Source of the DNA: a virus | Direction: 5' to 3' (one strand) | DNA: 42,888 nucleotides | IMG/VR virus record: IMGVR_UViG_3300018476_000008 | Span: 1-42,888 of that record | Shown: positions 21,470 through 28,667 of the stretch, in pieces | Numbering within the stretch: position 1 is the first letter of the stretch | How the letters are laid out: each line of letters starts with the position of its first letter | Translations under genes and position numbers: made by a program | Notes under the pieces: generated by a model | What the model was told of the DNA's origin: nothing | Database searches by the model: none | Seen by the model: only the letters and a program-made list of their open reading frames with translations

Positions 21470-22164
21470 CGCCGCGTGCTCCGCACCTGCGGCGCCTTGG
21501 GCACGCGCTTGACGCCGGGGATCGCGAACGCGTCGCCCTGCTGCTTGACGAGCAGGTCGAGGCCCGCCTGATTCGGCGCCAGCACGACGGCCATCATGGC
21601 CGGGTTGGCGTGCGCGAACGCGACGAGCAGCGCGAGGTCGGTCAGCTCGGCCTCGTAGCTCAGCGTCACCGCGACGCCCTTGGTGCGCGGCGCCGTCGTC
21701 GTCGGCGTCGTCACCGGCTCGGCGAAGTGCTCGACCGGCATCGACCGGATGTCCTCGGCCTGTCGCGGGCTGATCAGCGCGGCCAGTGCCGCCTCGCCCT
21801 CGCGCCGGTCGGCCGCCTCGCGCGCCTGCTGCTCGGCCTGCGCACGGCGCTCGCGCTCCTCGGCGCGCTGCCGGTCGATCTCGTAGTTGCCGATCTTGGT
21901 CGTCACCAGCGACAGCGCGGCCACCGGCACCGCGCTGCGCTCGCGCAGCTCCTGACACAGGCCACTGTGCAGCGCGTGCGCGCGCTGAATGTGCGGGCGG
22001 AACGCGCCGTCGATCTCGCGGATCAGCGCCTTGATGCCCTCGCGTGTGTCGATGGCCAGCTCCATCGTCTCGGGGCCGCTGATCGTGACGGCCTCCGCTT
22101 CGGCCAACACGTCGCTCTCACCGGCGACGGGCGGCACCACTACCAGCTGGGTGTCCTCGGTCAT
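21466..22164 (-). CDS. Coiled-coil protein of the recombination operon
   Basis: 232 residues from ATG 22164 (ATGA overlap with the nuclease). 'ELAIDTREGIKALIREIDGA' to 'PHIQRAHALHSGLCQELRER' (about 35-78) and a long charged helix 'RQRAEERERRAQAEQQAREA' (98-117) followed by a small alpha/beta end. The first part resembles phage proteins with the consensus 'E...I...F.P.I..AH..H..L...R', found beside ERF and RecB-like genes and sometimes compared to Gam-type DNA-end binders. Not proven; the partner role is inferred from the operon. Confidence 0.6.
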   Translation of the reverse strand: MTEDTQLVVVPPVAGESDVLAEAEAVTISGPETMELAIDTREGIKALIREIDGAFRPHIQRAHALHSGLCQELRERSAVPVAALSLVTTKIGNYEIDRQRAEERERRAQAEQQAREAADRREGEAALAALISPRQAEDIRSMPVEHFAEPVTTPTTTAPRTKGVAVTLSYEAELTDLALLVAFAHANPAMMAVVLAPNQAGLDLLVKQQGDAFAIPGVKRVPKAPQVRSTRR

Positions 22165-22733
22165 GCTCTGCTCCTGTTGCGGGCCTGCAGCTGCACCACG
22201 CGCACGCAGGCCATGAAGTCGGGATAGTCGAGCGGGTCGCGGTAGGGCACGACGCGCGGCTCGCCGCTCAGCGACAGCCGCACCGCGTAGCGCTCGTGCG
22301 GCTCGACCAGCGGCCGCGCGTAGCCGGCCAGCTGCAGGCCGGTCCACCACGGCAGGCTGCCGGTCTTCAAGTCCACGACGCACGGCCGGCTGATGCCGCG
22401 CATCCGCACGCGCAGGTCGCGCCAGCCGGCGTAGCTGCCGCCGTCCACCAGCTCCTCGGCCCCGAGCACCTCGACGCCCATGGTGGCCATCCACCACTGC
22501 GCCGCCGTGAAGTAGGGCACGTCGTCGGGGTCGAGGCACGCCAGCGCCGCGTCCTCGCTGCGCTGCGTCAGCTCAAACATCGCGGCGTGGACGCGCGTGC
22601 CCCGGTCGCGCGCCCACGTGTCACTCGGGTCGTAGGCGCGCATCAGCCCCGCCGCGTCAATCACCTGCGTGACCGATGGGACACGCACGCCGTCACGGGC
22701 GAAGACGTGCGTGGCCTCATCGAACGTCAGCAC
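22161..22733 (-). CDS. PD-(D/E)XK exonuclease, RecB/Cas4-like
   Basis: 190 residues from GTG 22733, overlapping the ERF stop by one base. The RecB-nuclease motifs are in order: 'RGTRVHAAM' with His49, 'AGWRDLRV' with Asp106, 'CVVDLKTGS' with Asp121-x-Lys123, and 'TGLQLAGYA' with Gln134 and Tyr138. Length is typical for phage single-domain members. It probably resects double-stranded ends to give 3' single strands for the ERF annealase encoded just upstream, an exonuclease plus annealase pair like lambda Exo-Beta in logic. Confidence 0.85.
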   Translation of the reverse strand: MLTFDEATHVFARDGVRVPSVTQVIDAAGLMRAYDPSDTWARDRGTRVHAAMFELTQRSEDAALACLDPDDVPYFTAAQWWMATMGVEVLGAEELVDGGSYAGWRDLRVRMRGISRPCVVDLKTGSLPWWTGLQLAGYARPLVEPHERYAVRLSLSGEPRVVPYRDPLDYPDFMACVRVVQLQARNRSRA

Positions 22734-23722
22734 TAGCCGCGTGCCTCGGCCTTCACCACGACCACCGTCATGCCGTCCATCGTTTCGAACGTCACGCCGT
22801 TGTCGCCGGGGAACTCGATGCACGACAGCACGCGCGTCAGCTGCTCAGGCGTGAGCTGCGATGTGCTGTCGTAGTTGTAGAGCTGCTTGATCAGCGACTT
22901 CACATCGGCCTCGGCCCATGCGCAGTCCTTCGCGGTCTTGAACAGCAGCGCGCGGTCGCGCGCCGTGATGCCGCCGGTGCCCACGGGCACGTCGGTCCTC
23001 GGCGGCGCCGTGCTCGCCGGCTTGGTGGCGCGGCCACGCGCGGGCGGCTTCGGCTCGCGCGCCGGCAGCTCGTTCTCCAGCTGGGGCGGCGCCTCCGTCG
23101 GCGCCGGCGTCTCGGGGGCGGCCGCTTTCGCCTCGCGGCGCTGGCGCTCGCGCTCGCGCGGCGTTGTCTCGCGCGTCGGCGCCGGCTGCGCGAGCTGGCC
23201 GTCGTCGTCGTCTTCACTCGCCACGCCGGCCAGCGCGGACAGGCCGTAGCGGCGCAGGTAGGTCAGCAGCGACCCCATCCCCTGCGGCGTCGCGTCGCCC
23301 AGCGGCAGACGCAGCACGCTGCCGATCCACTGCCCGCTGGTGTGCAGGAAGCGCGTGTCCACCTGCAGCAGCACGCTGCGCTCGGTGTTCAGGATGTTGG
23401 CGCTCTGCACCAGCGCGATGCCCTGCGCGTTGAGCGCCGGGCGCACGGCCGCGATGACCGAGGCCAGCGTCGCGTAGCTGTACTTGTAGCTGCCGCCGCC
23501 GCGCATCTCGACATTCGCGGTGCGGTCCTTCGCGACCACGCCGAAGGCCGACTGCGCCGCGCACAGCGCGGTGATGATGTCCACCACCGTGTCGCTGCTG
23601 TGCAGCACCGGCGTCGGCGTCGCCGCCACGCGCGCGCCGGGGGTCTGCCCGGTCAGCGCCTCATTCACGACGCGCGGCCGCACGGCCGGCGCTGTCTCTG
23701 TCGTCTGCTCGTTGTCACTCAT
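22733..23722 (-). CDS. erf: ERF-family single-strand annealing recombinase
   Basis: 329 residues from ATG 23722, chosen for GAGGAG nine bases upstream; an in-frame ATG at 23743 that overlaps the previous stop is an alternative. ERF core: 'SSDTVVDIITALCAAQSAFG', 'KYSYATLASVIAAVRPALNA' (80-99), 'GIALVQSANI', then 'GMGSLLTYLRRYGLSALAGV' (148-167) and an acidic 'SEDDDDG'. Residues about 180-255 are a Pro/Ala/Arg/Lys-rich linker, and the C-terminus is a helical domain. ERF proteins (P22 type) anneal homologous strands, circularising or joining concatemers. Paired with the RecB-like nuclease. Confidence 0.88.
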   Translation of the reverse strand: MSDNEQTTETAPAVRPRVVNEALTGQTPGARVAATPTPVLHSSDTVVDIITALCAAQSAFGVVAKDRTANVEMRGGGSYKYSYATLASVIAAVRPALNAQGIALVQSANILNTERSVLLQVDTRFLHTSGQWIGSVLRLPLGDATPQGMGSLLTYLRRYGLSALAGVASEDDDDGQLAQPAPTRETTPRERERQRREAKAAAPETPAPTEAPPQLENELPAREPKPPARGRATKPASTAPPRTDVPVGTGGITARDRALLFKTAKDCAWAEADVKSLIKQLYNYDSTSQLTPEQLTRVLSCIEFPGDNGVTFETMDGMTVVVVKAEARG

Positions 23723-23742
23723 CGGTCTGATCTCCTCGTTCA

Positions 23743-24027
23743 TCACAGCGGGTCGGCGCGCACCGCCACCAACACTCCGACGTCGTCACGCACCGTGCGC
23801 AGCACGCCGCTGCGCTCGCCCTCGATCACCGCGCGCTCGACCTCCGCACGCGGCACCGCGAGCACCGTCGCGAGATCGTCCAGCAGCGGGTTCGCCATCG
23901 CGAACGTCTCGCCGCGCACCTGCAGCGTCTGCGTGTCGTGCTGCACGCGCAACGCCGCGCTGCGCGCGAGTGCCGACAACACGCGGCCCGGCGACCGGCC
24001 CTCGCGATCCGTCTGTCCTTCTTCCAT
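23743..24027 (-). CDS. Small winged-helix-like protein, regulator candidate
   Basis: 94 residues from ATG 24027, which has GGAGG eight bases upstream (in-frame ATG at 24042 is possible). After a charged start and a helix, 'NPLLDDLATVLAVPRAEVER' and 'AVIEGERSGVLRTVRDDVGV' (about 52-91) form helix-turn-helix-wing by pattern: helix, turn, recognition helix, then two strands. It is the first gene leftward from a pair of CCCAGCGCTGGG palindromes and would be autoregulated by the nearer one. I propose, as inference, that it is the repressor that binds this palindrome. The structural call is from pattern only. Confidence 0.55.
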   Translation of the reverse strand: MEEGQTDREGRSPGRVLSALARSAALRVQHDTQTLQVRGETFAMANPLLDDLATVLAVPRAEVERAVIEGERSGVLRTVRDDVGVLVAVRADPL

Positions 24028-24049
24028 CGGGCGTCCCTCCATGCGCCGC

Positions 24050-24081
24050 AGTGTGGCACACCCCAGCGCTGGGCGCAACAA
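24050..24081 (-). promoter_or_regulatory. Leftward promoter with CCCAGCGCTGGG operator (site 1)
   Basis: Minus strand: TTGTTG (24081-24076), perfect palindrome CCCAGCGCTGGG (24073-24062), then extended -10 TG-C-CACACT (24058-24050). It drives the recombination operon starting at 24027. The -35 is poor and the spacing about 20, so it should be weaker than the rightward promoters or need an activator. Confidence 0.6.
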
Positions 24082-24132
24082 CACCCGAGCCGGTCGGCCG
24101 AATCGCGGGTTTTCCTTAAGGTTTGCGGGGGG

Positions 24133-24162
24133 TTGACAACCGAGCGCTGGGTGGCACATACT
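24133..24162 (+). promoter_or_regulatory. Rightward sigma70-type promoter with operator (site 2)
   Basis: TTGACA (24133-24138), 18-base spacer that contains CCGAGCGCTGGG (24140-24151, one mismatch to the palindrome), and CATACT (24157-24162). Upstream is a T-rich element TTTTCCTTAAGGTTT that recurs before site 3. Directs the DUF932 gene at 24227. Confidence 0.8.
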
Positions 24163-24226
24163 GTGTTGGTCGGTGGTTGACACCGACACCGGCGCACACC
24201 GCGCCGCGACCGAGGAGGTCACGACC

Positions 24227-25222
24227 ATGGCACACCAGATTGACGAGACGACGGGACAGGCAGCTATCGCTTACATCGGTTCGACGCCGTGGCACGGCCT
24301 CGGCAAGCGCATCACCCCAACGCAGGCGCGCGACCTCGACTACGTGCGTGTCGCCGCCGGCCTCGACTTCACCGTGGACGCGCGCGGCATCGCGTTCCTG
24401 CAGGACGGCGCGTGGCAGGCGACGCCCAAAGGGCAGGCCGTCGTGCGCACCGACACCAACGCGGTGCTCGGCATCGTCGGCCCCAGCTACACCGTCGTGC
24501 AGAACGCGCAGGCGCTCGACGTGCTGCGCCCGGCGGTCGAAGAGCTGGGTCTGACGGTCGCCGTCGCCGGCGCGCTGCAGGGCGGCGCCATCGGCTGGGC
24601 GCTCGCGCAGCTGCCGACGTCGGTGGACGTCACCGGCACGGGCGACACGGTCAACGGCTACGCGCTGTTCCGGTGGTCGCACGACGGCTCGGTCGGCATC
24701 GTCGGCGACCTGACGCCCATCCGCGTCGTCTGCCAGAACACGCTCAACGCGGCGCTTCGCGGCAAGACCGCCGGCGTCATCCGCGTGCGGCACACCGCGT
24801 CGGCCGAACGGAAGCTGGACGAGGCCGCGCGCATCGTCACCAAGCTCACCGAGTCGCTCATCGCCACGGGCGAGACGTTCACGTCGCTCGCCGCGCGCCG
24901 CCTGTCGCAGCGCGAGGTCGTCGCCTATATCGAGTCGGTCATCCCGCAGGAGGGCGACAAGCTCTCCGACGTCGTCAAGGCCCGCCGCGCGACCGTCGCG
25001 CAGCTGCTGGAGACGGGCGTGGGGGCGAACCTCGCGTCGCCCGACGGCCCGACGGCGTGGGGCGCCTACAACGCGGTCACCGAGTACTTCGACCACGTGC
25101 GCCCGGCCGAGGCGCGGTCGGTCAGCGGCCGCCAGCGCGCCAACGAGTCGGCGCTGTTCGGCGGCAACAACGACGTCAAGCGCTTCGCACTGGCGCAGGC
25201 GCGCGAGCTGGTGGCGGCGTAG
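24227..25222 (+). CDS. DUF932 phage/plasmid-like protein
   Basis: 331 residues from ATG 24227 with GAGGAGGT seven bases upstream. 'STPWHGLGKRI' (about 19-29) is the hallmark start of the DUF932/TIGR03299 family; also present are 'GPSYTVVQNAQALDVLRPAV', 'GWALAQLP', 'GYALFRWSHDGSVGIVGDLT', 'IRVVCQNTLNAAL' (the conserved RxVCxNTL) and 'RVRHTASAERKLDEAARIV'. Widespread in phages and plasmids; the biochemical function is not established, though it tends to lie with ssDNA-handling genes. First gene of the rightward early block under the site-2 promoter. Confidence 0.88.
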   Translation: MAHQIDETTGQAAIAYIGSTPWHGLGKRITPTQARDLDYVRVAAGLDFTVDARGIAFLQDGAWQATPKGQAVVRTDTNAVLGIVGPSYTVVQNAQALDVLRPAVEELGLTVAVAGALQGGAIGWALAQLPTSVDVTGTGDTVNGYALFRWSHDGSVGIVGDLTPIRVVCQNTLNAALRGKTAGVIRVRHTASAERKLDEAARIVTKLTESLIATGETFTSLAARRLSQREVVAYIESVIPQEGDKLSDVVKARRATVAQLLETGVGANLASPDGPTAWGAYNAVTEYFDHVRPAEARSVSGRQRANESALFGGNNDVKRFALAQARELVAA

Positions 25223-25234
25223 CCACCACCCCCA

Positions 25235-25259
25235 CGGGGCGGGCATGGCGCCCGCCCCG
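25235..25259 (+). other. Perfect GC-rich hairpin between genes
   Basis: A 10-bp perfect stem CGGGGCGGGC / GCCCGCCCCG (25235-25244, 25250-25259) around a five-base loop, 13 bases after the DUF932 stop. There is no T-tract, so it is more likely to stabilise or segment the mRNA (3' exonuclease barrier) than to terminate fully. Confidence 0.5.
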
Positions 25260-25290
25260 GTCCTACTCAACCATCGAGGGAGACACGTTC

Positions 25291-25659
25291 ATGTTCACGA
25301 CCACCGGCAACCTCTGCTACGTCCTCGGCTGCTACGACGCGCGTGCGACGCAGTCGGCCCAGCACCGCCACTTCGGCCGCGTCGCCACGTGCGACAGCCA
25401 CCACCCCGACCGAGGCGGCATCGGCGTCGGGTTCGGATCGCTCGACGCGCCGGCGCCGCCGGCGGCCCCTGTGGCCGCGCAGGCGCCCGCTGGGGGCCAG
25501 CGCACGCCGCTGACGGTCAGCGCGTCGCCTGACCGCCCCAAGCCCGTCCTGCCGCCGTCAGGGCTGGCGCAGGTCACCCCCGAGGTGGCGCGCGAGCGCA
25601 TCGCCGCCGCCCGGGCGCGCGCGGTCGCCTCGGCCGCGCAGGCAGGGGGTGCGCTGTGA
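25291..25659 (+). CDS. Hypothetical protein with His/Cys-rich N-terminus
   Basis: 122 residues from ATG 25291, ribosome site GAGGGAG about nine bases upstream. 'NLCYVLGCYDARATQSAQHR' and 'RVATCDSHHPDRG' (residues 7-45) hold three Cys and several His, possibly one zinc site; residues 50-100 are Ala/Pro linker, and the end is a helix. No family recognised. Second gene of the site-2 operon. Confidence 0.6.
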   Translation: MFTTTGNLCYVLGCYDARATQSAQHRHFGRVATCDSHHPDRGGIGVGFGSLDAPAPPAAPVAAQAPAGGQRTPLTVSASPDRPKPVLPPSGLAQVTPEVARERIAAARARAVASAAQAGGAL

Positions 25660-25892
25660 TCGTTCGCGTCCCCCGCCAGTTCATGTTGTGGGCGCCGCGC
25701 GTTGGCCCCATCGCCGGCTGCGTCGGCCTCGACAGTGCGGCCGCCAGCCGCCTGTTGCTCGACCGCGCCGCCAACGGCACCGCGTTTCCCGGCGAGCGCG
25801 TGCGGCCGTTGAAGGTGCACGTCACCATCGCGTCTGATGGCGGCGTCACCGGGTTCGTGGTGCCGGCTGTTATCCGAGGAGGTGTTCTGTGA
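25656..25892 (+). CDS. Small beta-rich hypothetical protein
   Basis: 78 residues from GTG 25656 (GTGA overlap with the preceding stop). Pattern is beta-turn-beta with 'MIVRVPRQFMLWAPRVGPIA' and 'VHVTIASDGGVTGFVVPAVI'. Unknown function. Coupled translation with both neighbours. Confidence 0.5.
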   Translation: MIVRVPRQFMLWAPRVGPIAGCVGLDSAAASRLLLDRAANGTAFPGERVRPLKVHVTIASDGGVTGFVVPAVIRGGVL

Positions 25893-26170
25893 TCTTTCCG
25901 ACCGTCCACTTGAACGGGTCCAGCGCTGAGACGCTGGCCAACGACTACACGACCGCGCTGGAGGCGCTGCGCGCGGCGCAAGGCGCGCTGGCCACCACCG
26001 CGCCCAACGCGCGCGACTACTACGTGCAGGACGCCGGCGCGTTCGACCGTGCGCGCCACGAGCACCTGCGACGCGTCGAGGCGCTGCAGGACGTCGCGCT
26101 GCAGGTCGGGATGCTGCTGGAGAACGTGCTCGATCAGACAGCGGCGCGGCGCGCGCGAGGGAGGCGATGA
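25889..26170 (+). CDS. Helical hypothetical protein
   Basis: 93 residues from GTG 25889 (GTGA overlap). 'NDYTTALEALRAAQGALATT' and 'VQDAGAFDRARHEHLRRVEA' (18-66) form helices that resemble small phage proteins with consensus 'Y...A..AL..A...L....PN.RDYY.Q...A...A...H..R...L', a recurring early-gene family in tailed phages of unknown function. Confidence 0.6.
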   Translation: MIFPTVHLNGSSAETLANDYTTALEALRAAQGALATTAPNARDYYVQDAGAFDRARHEHLRRVEALQDVALQVGMLLENVLDQTAARRARGRR

Positions 26171-27075
26171 TGGGCACCGTCTCGCTCCGCGACAGCTTCA
26201 CGCACGCCGCCGCCGAAGCAGAGATCACCCGACGGCTCCTCGCCGGCGAGCGCGTGTTGCTCGTTGGCGTCAAGCCGACCAACCTCCCGCAGGTGCTCGC
26301 GCAGCACCCGCAGGTCGAGCTGTGGGACAGCGACGGCCCGCAGGTGAACCGGCGCAACGTGCCGGCCAGCGCGCGCGTCGTGCTGTTCGCCAAGTGGATC
26401 GGCCACGACGCGCACAAACAGATCCGCGACGACGCGGCGCGCGACAACAACCGCTTCGTGTGGCCCGAGCTACTCGGCACCGGCGAGATACGCCGGCTGC
26501 TGCAGCCGCTGACGGCCAACGCCCCGGAGCCGGCGCCGGCGCGCTGGGACGGCAGCACGCGCGACTTTGTCGAGCAGCACTGGCAAGTGCCCGACGACCG
26601 CAGTAACGGCTGGCAGGCGCGCGAGGCCGAGCGCCTGCACCGGCTCGCCGGGCAGCACGGGCTATCCACGTCGCGGCACTACCTGCAGACCGTCGTCAGC
26701 CAGATCAACGCGCAGCGCGGCCAGCAGGCGCGCGACGAGGAGCAGCTCTCGCGTGAGCGCGCCGCGCTGGCCGAGGAGGCGCTCGACCGCGAGAAGGCCG
26801 CGCAGCAACGCCGGCACGCGGCCGACGCGATGCTGCCCACAACGGTGCCGGCGCCGGTGCCGGTGATCATGGCCGCCGCCGCGCACGTCGAGGCCGACGA
26901 CGAGGTGCGCGTCAGCACTGAACTCACCGAGCTGCTGCGGATGATTGACGACGCCAGCGCCGTGCTCGGCCTCGCGCGCGAAACCATCGTGCGGCTGTCG
27001 AAAGAAAACGCCGAGCAGCGCGGCGTGCGCGAGCGGCTGCGCGCGAAGATGCAGGCGGCGCTCGACAACCTCTAA
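26167..27075 (+). CDS. DUF2325-like N-terminus with long coiled-coil C-terminus
   Basis: 302 residues from ATG 26167 (overlapping the previous TGA; a second ATG follows at once). 'RVLLVGVKPTNLPQVLAQHP' (29-48), 'VNRRNVPASARVVLFAKWIG' (about 60-79) and 'HDAHKQIRDDAARDNNRFVW' resemble the Rossmann-like DUF2325 domain, in which a residue-level 'x-x-x-I-G-H' end follows. Residues about 185-300 are long charged helices. The domain's function is unknown; it may bind a nucleotide. Last gene of the operon, before the palindrome-hairpin at 27083. Confidence 0.6.
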   Translation: MMGTVSLRDSFTHAAAEAEITRRLLAGERVLLVGVKPTNLPQVLAQHPQVELWDSDGPQVNRRNVPASARVVLFAKWIGHDAHKQIRDDAARDNNRFVWPELLGTGEIRRLLQPLTANAPEPAPARWDGSTRDFVEQHWQVPDDRSNGWQAREAERLHRLAGQHGLSTSRHYLQTVVSQINAQRGQQARDEEQLSRERAALAEEALDREKAAQQRRHAADAMLPTTVPAPVPVIMAAAAHVEADDEVRVSTELTELLRMIDDASAVLGLARETIVRLSKENAEQRGVRERLRAKMQAALDNL

Positions 27076-27082
27076 CCCTCAA

Positions 27083-27116
27083 AACCCCCGGGTTTCCTTA
27101 AGGTTTCCCGGGGGTT
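27083..27116. repeat. 10-bp perfect inverted repeat ending inside a -35 box
   Basis: AACCCCCGGG (27083-27092) and CCCGGGGGTT (27107-27116), with the loop TTTCCTTAAGGTTT itself palindromic at its centre (CCTTAAGG). The right arm ends in the first two bases of the TTGACA of site 3. It could end transcription from upstream partly and also fold over the promoter. Confidence 0.7.
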
Positions 27117-27143
27117 GACATACCCAGCGCTGGGTGTCATACT
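27115..27143 (+). promoter_or_regulatory. Strong rightward promoter with perfect operator (site 3)
   Basis: TTGACA (27115-27120), spacer of 17, CATACT (27138-27143) preceded by TG-T (extended -10). The 14-bp palindrome ACCCAGCGCTGGGT fills the spacer (27122-27135), so a bound protein must block RNA polymerase. Drives the gene at 27189, leader about 40 bases. Confidence 0.88.
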
Positions 27144-27188
27144 CTCTGTGTTGGTTGGCGCTGGGCCGGCCACGAGGGAGATAGACCA

Positions 27189-27506
27189 ATGAAGACCATC
27201 AACACCATCGAGACGCCGTTCGGCACCTTCACGCGCAAGTCCGACACCACCTACGCCTTCGCCGCCGTCGCCGAGGCCGCCGTCAACCCGGAGCAGGGGC
27301 TGCGCGTCGTCGGCAACCGCAAGGGCGACTTCACGGTCGAGCGGTCCTACACCAACTCGGTGGGTGAGACATCGACCTACGACGAGCCGCGCGTCCGCTA
27401 TCACATCGTGTGGTCGCGCACGGCCGCCGGCGCGCAGAAGAACGCCGAGAGCTACGTGTGGCAGGCCGCGCGCTGCGCCGGCGTGTTCCCCGTCATCGCC
27501 CGCTAA
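27189..27506 (+). CDS. Small hypothetical early protein
   Basis: 105 residues from ATG 27189, GAGGGAG about nine bases upstream. Beta-rich start ('TINTIETPFGTFTRKSDTTY'), mid 'GDFTVERSYTNSVGETSTYD', then 'RVRYHIVWSRTAAGAQKNAE' to a helical end. No family recognised. First gene under the site-3 promoter, so expected to be made early and strongly. Confidence 0.6.
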   Translation: MKTINTIETPFGTFTRKSDTTYAFAAVAEAAVNPEQGLRVVGNRKGDFTVERSYTNSVGETSTYDEPRVRYHIVWSRTAAGAQKNAESYVWQAARCAGVFPVIAR

Positions 27507-27530
27507 CCCCGCACCGCAGGAGTCACGACC

Positions 27531-27875
27531 ATGACCAAGTCCCAAGAGATCGCCGCGCTCGACAAGTTCATCGCCCAACTGGGCACCGCGTCCTACCTCG
27601 GCCCGTGGCTCGCGGATGCCCGCGCCGAGATCGTGCGCGACATCACCAGCGACATCGCGCCCAGCGCGCAGCTGCCGGGCGCCGCGCGTCGCGATGCGCG
27701 CGACATCGTCGCGGCCGCGAAGGCCGAGGCCGACAGCCTGCGGCAGGCCGCTGAGAGCACCGCCGCCGGCCTGCGCGCGCAGACGCAGCGCCAGTGCGAC
27801 CAGCAGCGGCAGATCGTCGCCGACCTGATCCGTCGTCACGCAGAGGAGGCGGCCCGCGCGTTGGGCCGACTCTGA
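27531..27875 (+). CDS. Coiled-coil early protein
   Basis: 114 residues from ATG 27531 (AGGAG eight bases upstream). After 'LDKFIAQLGTASYLGPWLAD', residues 55-110 are continuous heptad-type helix ('AKAEADSLRQAAESTAAGLR'). A structural or partner-binding role is likely. Unknown function. Confidence 0.6.
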   Translation: MTKSQEIAALDKFIAQLGTASYLGPWLADARAEIVRDITSDIAPSAQLPGAARRDARDIVAAAKAEADSLRQAAESTAAGLRAQTQRQCDQQRQIVADLIRRHAEEAARALGRL

Positions 27876-28330
27876 TGGCGAGGATCGCAGCGACCGTCCC
27901 GAAGCACGGCGACCCGTACCCGACCGTGCGCGCGTGGATGCAGCGCCTCGGCGCCACCGCGCTCGACATCCGCGCCAACGAGGTGAAGCTCGATCACGCC
28001 GCGTGCCGCGTCTACGTCGCCGCCATCATGGGGCCGACGTTCGACCTGCGGTTCCGCGTGCTGCACTCCAGCATCGGGCGCGGCGGCCACCGCTACATCG
28101 TGCTCGACCGCCAGACGCGGCACACGCTGGGCACCGTGCTGCACGAGTGTGCGCACGCCATCCAGCTGACGCGACTACAGGAGCGGAAGGCCGTGCGGCG
28201 GTCGTTGTACGACGCCGCGCGCGCGAAGGGCCGCCACGCCCACTTGCAGGCGCTGCCGGCGCGCACCGACTACCACGGCGAGGCGTTCTGCCGCACCTAC
28301 GCCCGGCTCCTGCGGGACACGCTGACGTAG
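27875..28330 (+). CDS. HExxH zincin-like protein
   Basis: 151 residues from ATG 27875 (TGATG). 'GTVLHECAHAIQ' (86-97) holds His90-Glu91-x-x-His94, and 'TDYHGEAFCRTYARLL' (131-146) holds a third His134 followed by Gly and Phe, the order seen in SprT-like and other small zincins. Before this, 'GGHRYIVLDRQTRHTLG' fits the strand that precedes the active helix. It may cut a host protein or process phage proteins early; alternatively a catalytically inactive member. Operon under site 3. No signal peptide, so it acts in the cytoplasm. Confidence 0.65.
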   Translation: MARIAATVPKHGDPYPTVRAWMQRLGATALDIRANEVKLDHAACRVYVAAIMGPTFDLRFRVLHSSIGRGGHRYIVLDRQTRHTLGTVLHECAHAIQLTRLQERKAVRRSLYDAARAKGRHAHLQALPARTDYHGEAFCRTYARLLRDTLT

Positions 28331-28354
28331 GTTTTTGCTAGGGTTTGTGGGGGG

Positions 28355-28385
28355 TTGACAGACCCAGCGCTGGGTGTGCTATGAT
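28355..28385 (+). promoter_or_regulatory. Rightward promoter with perfect operator (site 4)
   Basis: TTGACA (28355-28360), ACCCAGCGCTGGGT (28362-28375), then TG-C-TATGAT (extended -10, hexamer 28380-28385). The spacer is 19, longer than at site 3, so the extended -10 may compensate. Drives 28432. Confidence 0.85.
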
Positions 28386-28431
28386 TCTCTGGTCGGGCGA
28401 TGGTGCCCGGCCAGACCGAAGGACAACGACG

Positions 28432-28641
28432 ATGACGAGCAAGTGGACGGTGAAGCGCCAGACCGAGATCGGCTCCAAGCAGTGGGGCGTCTACCGCAAC
28501 GGCCAGCTGGTCGAGGGCGGGTTCTTCGCCTACGACGCGGCCGACAGCAGCCGCGCGCAGCACGCCGCCGACGAGGCGCGCGCCAAGCCGCAAGCTGACG
28601 ACTACGGCCGCGAGCCGATGGCCGACCGGATCGACTACTAA
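28432..28641 (+). CDS. Small early protein with SH3-like pattern
   Basis: 69 residues from ATG 28432, AAGGA eight bases upstream. 'SKWTVKRQTEIGSKQWGVYR' and 'NGQLVEGGFFAYDAADSSRA' (3-42) form a beta-hairpin unit followed by a helix ('AQHAADEARAKPQ'), much as DUF-type 'WxVxxxxxGxxxWxVYRxG...GxFxxxxAAxxAAxxxN' small phage proteins. Function unknown. Confidence 0.6.
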   Translation: MTSKWTVKRQTEIGSKQWGVYRNGQLVEGGFFAYDAADSSRAQHAADEARAKPQADDYGREPMADRIDY

Positions 28642-28667
28642 CCGACGGACCCGAGGGAGGCACGACC

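Noticed and set aside
24289-25200. Upstream part of a 456-codon plus-strand frame
   Set aside because: Shadow of the DUF932 gene in another frame; only its last part, from ATG 25291, has a ribosome site and is kept.
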